NCBI GenBank assembly: GCA_031270875.1
Contig: JAISXC010000065.1
Location: forward strand, 1 to 10,617
Direction: 5' to 3'
Origin: Desulfovibrio sp.
Lineage (GTDB): Bacteria > Desulfobacterota > Desulfovibrionia > Desulfovibrionales > Desulfovibrionaceae
DNA: 10,617 nt
Part shown: in pieces, positions 1-5,358 of the stretch
Layout: each line of letters starts with the position of its first letter
Numbering within the stretch: the stretch's first letter is position 1
Notes under the pieces: generated by a model
The model's input: only the letters and a program-made list of their open reading frames with translations
Database searches by the model: none
Told to the model about the DNA's origin: nothing
Translations under genes and position numbers: made by a program

Positions 1-507
1 CTGTACGGAAAAAAAGAGCTGCTGGAAAAGGCCGGGCCGTATCAGGGCGGCGGAAACATGATCGCCGATGTGACTTTTGAGCGGACGCTGTATCAGAAGG
101 CTCCGGCCAAATTCGAGGCCGGAACGGGAAACATTGCCGACGCCGTGGGGCTGGGCGCGGCCGTGGACTATGTTTCCGCCATAGGCATGGAAAACATTGC
201 CCGTTATGAGCATGAACTTTTTCGTCACGCCGCGCGCGAGCTGTCGCGCGTTCCGGGATTGGTCAGGATTGGCGCGCCGGACCGTCAGGTCAGCGTGCTG
301 TCCTTTGTTCTGGAAGGGCACAGTCTGGCGGAAACAGGCCAGCGGCTTGACGAGGCCGGCATAGCCGTGCGCACGGGGCACCACTGCGCTCAGCCCATTT
401 TGCGGCATTTCGGGCAAGAGGGCACCGTCCGCCCTTCCCTGGCCTTTTACAATACGCCTGACGAAATCGATTTGCTGGCGAAAACGCTGCTTGAAATTGT
501 CCGGTAG
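1..507 (+). CDS. sufS: SufS-type cysteine desulfurase, C-terminal part (5' end outside window)
   Basis: PLP-dependent class V aminotransferase-fold enzyme that takes sulfur from L-cysteine as a persulfide for Fe-S cluster assembly, in the cytoplasm. The frame is open from base 1, so 168 C-terminal residues are visible out of roughly 400 usual for the family. The visible part starts inside the conserved YQGGGNMIADVTFE stretch, followed by FEAGTGNIADAVGLGAA. The persulfide cysteine lies in RTGHHCAQP (codon 385-387), and the segment before the C-terminus contains VRPSLAFYNT, typical of SufS. The Schiff-base lysine would lie upstream of the window. The stop TAG is at 505-507. The HHCAQP context favours the SufS/CsdA group over IscS. 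The gene looks intact to its stop; a transposase remnant follows immediately in the same frame. SufS versus CsdA cannot be settled without the rest of the operon. Confidence 0.9.
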   Translation: MYGKKELLEKAGPYQGGGNMIADVTFERTLYQKAPAKFEAGTGNIADAVGLGAAVDYVSAIGMENIARYEHELFRHAARELSRVPGLVRIGAPDRQVSVLSFVLEGHSLAETGQRLDEAGIAVRTGHHCAQPILRHFGQEGTVRPSLAFYNTPDEIDLLAKTLLEIVR

Positions 508-686
508 CTGGAACGGGTATATGACAAAGAACTGCATAAAAAACGCAACGAAGCCGAGAGGCTTTTCAGACGTCTCAAAGGCTTCAGGCGGGTGTTTACC
601 CGATTGACAAGCTTGACTCCATGTTTCTCGCCTTCGTTGTTTTTGCTCTTATCATGGTGGCTCTAAATAGTGTTAACAATGCCTAG
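508..686 (+). pseudogene. IS5-like transposase C-terminal remnant, frameshifted
   Basis: A transposase tail is readable only by joining two frames. Frame 1 (508 to about 605) gives DKELHKKRNEAERLFRRLK followed by GFRRVFTR. It then shifts by one base to the next frame, giving DKLDSMFLAFVVFALIMVAL and the stop at 684-686. The first part fits the Y-(2)-R-(3)-E-(6)-K signature around the catalytic Glu of IS4/IS5-type DDE transposases, with His in place of Tyr. The second part is the hydrophobic end seen after ...FTR(F/Y)DKLD in that group. A single T lost near 604-605 (Arg-Phe-Asp reading cga tt. gac) would explain the shift. There is no N-terminal two thirds and no obvious terminal inverted repeat, so this is a dead fragment. 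Its stop overlaps the stop of the convergent gene on the other strand. Confidence 0.75.
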
Positions 687-1336
687 AGCAATTTCTTGAG
701 TTCCTCCAGACAAAGCGAGACGGAACCAAGCACGGGTTTGCCGATGGCCCGCCGCAGCGGATCGGCCAGGTGGGACATGGACGCCTGCCCGAGCACAACG
801 ACGTCATGCCCGACAGCCATTTCACGCGCCTTGCCTCCGACAATCCTGTCATGTTCCTCAATGTTGCCGGCTGTTCGCGCGGCAAAAGCCGATTCCAGCA
901 GGACGGGAGTCACGCTTGCATTCTTGCCGGCCGAAATTGCCCTGGTTCGTATCAGATCCACGCCGGGCCCCAGCGATCCCTTTGTGGTGCCGATGAACGC
1001 AATGGAATTCCCTTCCCGGAGAGCGGCGTCCGCCAGCGGGTCGTCAATTTTCATGACGGGCATGGAGACCATGCCGCGTACGAAGTCCACCGCCGGGGAG
1101 GTCGCGGAACAGGTAAACAGAATCATGTCCGGACGCAAATCGGAGGCCAGTAATGCCTGCACCGCGATTCTCCGGACGATGCACGGCGTCAGCCCCCCGG
1201 CCTTTGCCGTCTCGCACAGAATCCCTTCATCCACAATATGTATGCATTCCAGCTCGGGCACCCGTTCGACCAGCAACGGTTTGAAAAGATCCGCTATGAA
1301 CCCGACTGAATGCAAAAGTACAAGTCTTTTTTTCAT
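683..1336 (-). CDS. Asp/Glu racemase-superfamily protein, single-cysteine type
   Basis: A 217-residue cytoplasmic protein of the aspartate/glutamate/hydantoin racemase fold, the last gene of the minus-strand operon. The chosen start is ATG at 1336-1334 (MKKRLVLLHSVG), with GGAAG five bases upstream and the usual short N-terminus before the first beta strand. Longer starts up to 1465 would read through a perfect intercistronic hairpin and have no ribosome site. The first catalytic-type cysteine is present in LFTCSATSPAVD (Cys76). The second cysteine position reads VVVLGQASMSHL (183-187 GQASM), so there is no cysteine there. As I recall, the QASM version characterises a subgroup annotated only as racemase-family proteins, so the loss is probably not a recent mutation. 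A one-cysteine active site argues against classical two-base racemisation and leaves decarboxylation, one-base isomerisation or another C-C/C-H step. The substrate is unknown. The enzyme lies 79 bases downstream of a second superfamily member. Confidence 0.85.
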   Translation of the reverse strand: MKKRLVLLHSVGFIADLFKPLLVERVPELECIHIVDEGILCETAKAGGLTPCIVRRIAVQALLASDLRPDMILFTCSATSPAVDFVRGMVSMPVMKIDDPLADAALREGNSIAFIGTTKGSLGPGVDLIRTRAISAGKNASVTPVLLESAFAARTAGNIEEHDRIVGGKAREMAVGHDVVVLGQASMSHLADPLRRAIGKPVLGSVSLCLEELKKLL

Positions 1337-1362
1337 GACCGCTTCCATTTTTGGCAAGGAAG

Positions 1363-1398
1363 CTTCCCATGCCCGCCGGAACCGTCGGGCATGGGAAG
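1363..1398 (-). other. Perfect 13-bp intercistronic hairpin
   Basis: The arms CTTCCCATGCCCG (1363-1375) and CGGGCATGGGAAG (1386-1398) are exactly complementary, with a 10-base loop. It sits in the 79-base gap between the two racemase-superfamily genes, in the transcribed region of the minus-strand operon. No T-run follows on either strand, so it is not a standard intrinsic terminator. An mRNA processing or 3'-end protection element is more likely. It ends 27 bases before the start of the downstream gene. Confidence 0.75.
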
Positions 1399-1415
1399 GA
1401 AGTTCCGCATCGGGA

Positions 1416-2246
1416 TTACGCGAAACGCGGCGTTTTGCGCAGCAGCTTTCCGTACCCTTCCACAACGTCGTTGATGCCGAGCAGTTTCATCAGATGCCAC
1501 GCCGTCGCCTGGTTGGACGTGACGACAACCTTGCCCGTGGCTTGTTCGAGTTGCTCAATAATGTCGGTGCAGCGGAAGTTCGTGCAGGTGATGAAAATGC
1601 CGTCCGCCTCGGGAACCAGCGCTTCCATGGCGATTTTATACGCCTGGGAGGGCGTGGTCGCTCCCATTTCAAACAGATCTTCAATGCCCAGACCTTTGGC
1701 ATTGAGCACTTCAAACCCCGAAGCCTGATAAAAGACCTTGAAGGCTTCGGTCACTTCGTCAATATAAGGCCCCGCTATGCATATTTTTTTCAACCCCATG
1801 AAGCGCATGGCCTCCTCGGCCGCCGTGGCCGTGGTGGTGGAGGGGATGCCCTTGCCCTGCTTCCATCCCCCGCCGGGAATCCAGTGCTCGCAATCGCAAT
1901 GGACTGTGGCATTGGTCATCATCTCAATTTCCTTCTTGTCCCAGCCCGGTCCGCCGGCCAGAGATCCCGCCGTGCAGGCGAAGGCTATGGCGGAACGGTT
2001 GCCCAGCAGCGGCGAGCAAAGCCCTTCGGAAATGAGACGGGCGCCTTCGGAAAGAGTTTCGGACAATTTGGAACATTCCTGCACATTCACCACCGGGTCC
2101 ATGTGCACCCGGGTCTCGCGAACCTGAATGTACTCTGGCAATATGCGGGAGATCTCCGGCGTGGGGTTGAGATTGGGCCCCACAACGATGAGGCCGACTT
2201 TCGCCCTGTAGCCGTAAGGAACATCATAGTGTTTCTTTTCAGCCAT
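1416..2246 (-). CDS. Maleate isomerase / arylmalonate decarboxylase family enzyme
   Basis: A 276-residue cytoplasmic enzyme of the Asp/Glu racemase superfamily, maleate isomerase/AMDase branch. The start is ATG at 2246-2244, with AAGGAG eight bases upstream; the open frame extends further but that part crosses a hairpin. Cys91 lies in AFACTAGSLAGGPG and Cys221 in FITCTNFRCTDIIEQL. The C-terminal VVTSNQATAWHLMKLLGI (241-258) is the branch signature. Known maleate isomerases use both cysteines for cis-trans isomerisation, while arylmalonate decarboxylase has glycine at the first position. Having both points to isomerase or racemase chemistry rather than AMDase-type decarboxylation. An unusual stretch of about 18 residues around 113-131, with His116, Cys117, Cys119 and His121, is inserted between the first cysteine region and PSTTTATAAEEAMRFMG. 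The exact substrate is open: maleate itself, a substituted maleate, or a malonate. Confidence 0.85.
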   Translation of the reverse strand: MAEKKHYDVPYGYRAKVGLIVVGPNLNPTPEISRILPEYIQVRETRVHMDPVVNVQECSKLSETLSEGARLISEGLCSPLLGNRSAIAFACTAGSLAGGPGWDKKEIEMMTNATVHCDCEHWIPGGGWKQGKGIPSTTTATAAEEAMRFMGLKKICIAGPYIDEVTEAFKVFYQASGFEVLNAKGLGIEDLFEMGATTPSQAYKIAMEALVPEADGIFITCTNFRCTDIIEQLEQATGKVVVTSNQATAWHLMKLLGINDVVEGYGKLLRKTPRFA

Positions 2247-2268
2247 GGTTGCTACTCCTTGTTGTTTA

Positions 2269-2297
2269 GCGCCGGGGATTCCGGCGCACCGTTTTTT
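2269..2297 (+). other. Strong hairpin with a T-run on the plus strand, between dctM-like and isomerase genes
   Basis: GCGCCGG (2269-2275) pairs with CCGGCGC (2281-2287) over a GGATT loop, followed on the plus strand by ACCG and six Ts (2292-2297). Read on the plus strand it has the form of an intrinsic terminator, but no plus-strand gene precedes it. In the minus-strand mRNA it falls in the 56-base gap just before the AAGGAG of the isomerase gene. There it would act as an intercistronic structure and could also stop antisense transcription. Confidence 0.6.
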
Positions 2298-2302
2298 ATT
2301 GT

Positions 2303-3589
2303 TCACGCCCCCAAGTATCGCGGGAACCACATGGCGATATCAGGGAAAAATATGGTCAGCAGAATGACAAGAGAAATCACGCCGACAAAAATCCACACCT
2401 CCCGCGCAGATTCCATGACGGAACACCCCGCGATGGGGGTTATGATAAAAAGTCCCAGCGCGACCGGCGGGGTGATCAGCGCCACCTGCACGGTCATGAC
2501 CATGATCAGGCCGAAGAAGTGCGGATCAATGCCGTAAGCCACGGCCATGGGCGCGAAAACCGGGATGAGCATGATCATGATGGCCACTCCTTCCATCACG
2601 AAGCCAAGAAGCAACATCAGCGCCACGGAGGCGACCAGAAACAACTGAGGGGAAGCAATGTTCATCATGAAGACCTTGGCAAGGTTTTGCGGCACCTGGT
2701 TGGTGACCAGAATCCAGGACACCACCTTGGCTGTGGCCAGCAGGATGAATACGATGGCGCTGGACTTGGAACTTTGCAGCAGGCTGTCCAAAACATCTCT
2801 GATCGTCAGGGACTTCGTGACGAAGAATCCGACGAACAACCCATACATGACGGCGATCGCGCCCGACTCGGTGGGAGTGAAGATGCCGCCGATAATGCCG
2901 CCCAAAATAATGACCGGCACCATAAGTCCCAGCAGGGCCCCTTTGGACGTACGGACGACGTTCATGATTTTAAACGAATCCTTGGCTTTGGGGATGCTCG
3001 GCCTGTAGTAGGACTGAATGTACACCGTGAGCATCAGGCTGAGACCGATAAGAATGCCGGGGAACATGCCCGAGAGGAACATCTTGCCCACGGAGATGCC
3101 GCCGCCGTATACGTTGGCGTAAATGATCATGGCGACGCTGGGCGGGATGATGGGGCCCACGATCGCCGCGGCGGAGGTAAGGGCGGCCGCATACGGCGGC
3201 GTATACCCCTGCCTGATCATGCTGGGAATGAGCATGGCGCCCACCGCCGCGGCGTCCGCAAGCGCCACTCCGGTGACCCCGGCGAAGAACATGCTGGCGA
3301 CAATGTTCACATGCGCGATGCCGCCTCTGAAATGGCCGACAATGGCCTCGGCGAAATCCACCAGCCGGGGCAGAATGCCGCAACGTCCCATGATGTCTCC
3401 GGCAATGAGAAAGAATGGAATCGCCATGAGTGGAAACGAATCCACAGCGCCGAACATGATGGTGGTCAGGATGTTCGCGGGCAGGGTGGGTGAAAGGAGA
3501 ATGAAGGCGAGCGCCGCGAGCCCGAGGCAGAACGCGACGGGCACGCCGAAAACGACAGTCGCGACAAAGACGAGAACAAGCGCCTCCAT
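2303..3589 (-). CDS. dctM: TRAP transporter large permease, DctM type
   Basis: The 428-residue membrane subunit that carries the transport pathway of a tripartite ATP-independent periplasmic transporter, normally driven by Na+ or H+. It is built of about a dozen hydrophobic segments, beginning MEALVLVFVATVVFGVPVAF. Recognisable family stretches are FPLMAIPFFLIAGDIMGRCG and IVGPIIPPSVAMIIY, and a second repeat near the C-terminus reads ALITPPVALGLFII. The length is normal for DctM. The start ATG at 3589-3587 lies one base after the DctQ stop, and its ribosome site GGGAG lies inside the end of the dctQ gene, so translation is probably coupled. The family transports mainly organic anions (C4-dicarboxylates, sialate, keto acids, sulfonates); this subunit alone does not reveal which. 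Confidence 0.95.
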   Translation of the reverse strand: MEALVLVFVATVVFGVPVAFCLGLAALAFILLSPTLPANILTTIMFGAVDSFPLMAIPFFLIAGDIMGRCGILPRLVDFAEAIVGHFRGGIAHVNIVASMFFAGVTGVALADAAAVGAMLIPSMIRQGYTPPYAAALTSAAAIVGPIIPPSVAMIIYANVYGGGISVGKMFLSGMFPGILIGLSLMLTVYIQSYYRPSIPKAKDSFKIMNVVRTSKGALLGLMVPVIILGGIIGGIFTPTESGAIAVMYGLFVGFFVTKSLTIRDVLDSLLQSSKSSAIVFILLATAKVVSWILVTNQVPQNLAKVFMMNIASPQLFLVASVALMLLLGFVMEGVAIMIMLIPVFAPMAVAYGIDPHFFGLIMVMTVQVALITPPVALGLFIITPIAGCSVMESAREVWIFVGVISLVILLTIFFPDIAMWFPRYLGA

Positions 3590-3590
3590 G

Positions 3591-4079
3591 TCATTTCTCC
3601 CTGCCGGACGACTCGTTCTTCAGACCGGACAAGGTCTTGCCGGATCTGAAAAGAAGAAAAACGACGCCCAGCACGCCCCCGACAGGAATTGCGAGATAGA
3701 ACCAGAACATGGAGACATCCAGCGAAATGGCGACCTGATCCATCTGCATGGGGAGTATCCTTACGCCTTCGACAATCAGAACGGCGCAGAAAAAAATCAC
3801 CCCGATATTGCTGAAAATTTCGCACGCCGTTTGATATTTTTTCGGAAATTTTCTGATGAACATGTCAATGCGAATGTGCTTCTCTTCATACATAGCCAAG
3901 GCAGTGCCGAGAAAGACTATCCAGATCATGATGTAGCGGGATAATTCCTCGGTGAAAAACAGGGTTCGGCCGAAACAGTATCTGAGAAGCACCTCCATGC
4001 ACACTACGCCAACCATGATCAAGCTGCCGATAGTGATCAATCCCTCAATCGTTTTTGTGAGAATTTTTGCAATCTTCAT
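3591..4079 (-). CDS. dctQ: TRAP transporter small permease, DctQ type
   Basis: The 162-residue small membrane subunit of the same TRAP transporter. It has four predicted membrane segments (about residues 14-34, 50-66, 90-108 and 124-144) and the DctQ-family EEKHIRIDMF stretch after the second. RYIMIWIVFLGTALAM in the second segment is also typical. The start ATG at 4079-4077 has AAGGAGTG upstream. It pairs with DctM to form the translocating complex. A 169-base gap, larger than other gaps in the operon, separates it from the binding-protein gene upstream. Confidence 0.93.
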   Translation of the reverse strand: MKIAKILTKTIEGLITIGSLIMVGVVCMEVLLRYCFGRTLFFTEELSRYIMIWIVFLGTALAMYEEKHIRIDMFIRKFPKKYQTACEIFSNIGVIFFCAVLIVEGVRILPMQMDQVAISLDVSMFWFYLAIPVGGVLGVVFLLFRSGKTLSGLKNESSGREK

Positions 4080-4103
4080 GCTTCACTCCTTGCTTGACAT
4101 CCC

Positions 4104-4165
4104 CGAATATGGTTCGGGCGGCGACTTGCCGCGGCATCGCCATATTCCGTCTGCCCCGGAAGGGG
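4104..4165 (-). other. Intercistronic inverted repeats between dctP and dctQ
   Basis: GAATATGG (4105-4112) is the inverse complement of CCATATTC (4140-4147). A smaller stem GCGGC-gactt-GCCGC (4118-4132) nests inside it, and a CCCC-GGAA-GGGG stem (4154-4165) lies next to it. No T-run follows. In operons where a binding protein must outnumber its permease, such structures often stabilise the upstream message; that role is inferred here. The remaining bases of the 169-base gap show no gene. Confidence 0.45.
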
Positions 4166-4248
4166 ATCAGGCCGGTGGCGTCCAGATCCCTCCTCCGCTT
4201 CACCCCGCGCCACGGCAGGGGAAATTCCCACGCTGGCAGAAGATCCTG

Positions 4249-5247
4249 CTACTTGTTGTAGAAGATTGCCACGTCCACAAGGCTCTTGCCGTCCTTGCCG
4301 AGGCTTTCAATGGCCTCGGAATAAACGGATTGGGCGACTTTACGGAATGCCTCAATGGTGGCCGGAGGAACATCGTTCACTTCCATGCCGGCCTTTTTCA
4401 GTTCCTCCATACTTTGTGCATTGTCCTTGCCGTTTTGGATCTTTTGCCATTCGGACGCCTTCTGGGCCGCGACGCGCACGAGCAACTGAAGATCCCTGGG
4501 CAGTTTTTTCATGGAGGCATTGCTCATGATGACCAGGCCGGGCTCATTGGCGTGGCCGGTCTTGGAATAGTACTTCTGCACTTCCTGAAAACGGGCGAAA
4601 TAGATGGTGGCGGGCGGGTTTTCCTGCGCATCGACCAGACCCTGCTGCAGCGCCTGATACAGTTCGGACCAGGCCACCGGGGAAGGAGCGGCGCCGAGAG
4701 CCCTGAAAAAGGCCATATGCACCTTGCTGGGAAGACAACGGATTTTCAGGCCTTTGATGTCGCCGGGATTGACGATGGGTTTCACTTTGGAAGTAACGTC
4801 ACGAAAGCCGTTATCCAGCCAGCCCATGAGTTCAAACCCCCTGTCGCGCGTTCGGGATGCCAGATCCTGACCGAAAGCGCCGTTCAGGCCGGCGAAAAGT
4901 TTTTCATTATCCGTCCAGAGATAAGGCAGAACCAGGACATTAAACTCAGGAACATTGTTGCTGACGTGGGTAACGCCGCAGTTCATAAAATCCACAGTGC
5001 CAAATTTGATCATTTCAAGCACTTCCCGGTTGGAACCGAGGGCGTTGGCCGGGAATACCTCAATGGATATGCGTCCGTTGGAGTTTTCCTCCACATATTG
5101 CTTGAAAAGGTCGGCCGCCCTGGACCATGAGTGGCCCTGATTCATGGTGCTGCTGAATTTCATGGAGAATTCGGCGGCAAAGCCGGGTATCCCAACCAAG
5201 ACGAAACAGAAGACAAACAGCGCGCTGATCAATGTTCTTTTCAACAT
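4249..5247 (-). CDS. dctP: TRAP transporter periplasmic solute-binding protein, DctP type
   Basis: A 332-residue extracytoplasmic binding protein that gives the transporter its specificity. The start is ATG at 5247-5245, with AGGAG five bases upstream; an in-frame GTG at 5253 overlaps that site and is rejected. The signal peptide is residues 1-25 (MLKRTLISALFVFCFVLVGI, then PGFAA, with likely cleavage before EFSMKFS). DctP-family landmarks are FPANALGSNREVLEMIKFGT (65-84), the GFRDVTS stretch (148-154), and IKGLKIRCLPS, in which Arg170 is the conserved ligand-carboxylate arginine. AWSELYQALQQGLVDAQENP (192-211) follows. Arg170 implies a ligand with a carboxylate or similar acid group. Neighbouring isomerase and oxidoreductase genes suggest the imported acid is processed directly by the operon. 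Confidence 0.95.
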   Translation of the reverse strand: MLKRTLISALFVFCFVLVGIPGFAAEFSMKFSSTMNQGHSWSRAADLFKQYVEENSNGRISIEVFPANALGSNREVLEMIKFGTVDFMNCGVTHVSNNVPEFNVLVLPYLWTDNEKLFAGLNGAFGQDLASRTRDRGFELMGWLDNGFRDVTSKVKPIVNPGDIKGLKIRCLPSKVHMAFFRALGAAPSPVAWSELYQALQQGLVDAQENPPATIYFARFQEVQKYYSKTGHANEPGLVIMSNASMKKLPRDLQLLVRVAAQKASEWQKIQNGKDNAQSMEELKKAGMEVNDVPPATIEAFRKVAQSVYSEAIESLGKDGKSLVDVAIFYNK

Positions 5248-5303
5248 AGTCACTCCTCGTAGTGGTAGGTTAATGTCGAATACGAGCCGCCCCTGAAACT
5301 GAT

Positions 5304-5342
5304 TTCCGTCGCATTTTCAGCCTATCGGGAAAAGAGACGGAA
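5304..5342. other. Inverted repeat in the gap between oxidoreductase and dctP
   Basis: TTCCGTC (5304-5310) and GACGGAA (5336-5342) are exact inverse complements with 25 bases between them. They occupy the middle of the 105-base gap ahead of the binding-protein gene. This could be an mRNA stem-loop or a spaced protein-binding site for an internal promoter. No convincing -35/-10 pair was seen beside it. Confidence 0.35.
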
Positions 5343-5358
5343 TTGCGTCTGGTTTCAC

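Noticed and set aside
552..567. AAGCC-gaga-GGCTTTT hairpin downstream of sufS as a terminator
   Set aside because: The stem is only five base pairs, the T-run is short, and the bases encode the conserved transposase ERLF region, so the pairing is likely coincidental.
521..607. A 28-codon open frame starting ATGACAAAGAAC
   Set aside because: It is out of frame with the transposase fragment in the same bases and has no independent support.
621..686. A 21-residue hydrophobic peptide reading MFLAFVVFALIMVALNSVNN plus one Ala
   Set aside because: It has no ribosome site and is explained as the second-frame tail of the IS5-like transposase remnant.
1337..1465. Longer N-terminus for the single-cysteine racemase-family protein
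   Set aside because: The extra residues come from translating the 13-bp hairpin and the end of the upstream gene; no ribosome site exists there.
696..2537. A 613-codon plus-strand open frame
   Set aside because: It lies antisense to three well supported genes, has no ribosome site or family likeness, and is the expected mirror of GC-rich coding DNA.
3952..5130. A 392-codon plus-strand open frame
   Set aside because: It is antisense to dctP and dctQ, and its translation shows no domain.
5251..5253. GTG start for dctP two codons upstream
   Set aside because: It overlaps the AGGAG site that is correctly spaced for the ATG at 5247-5245.
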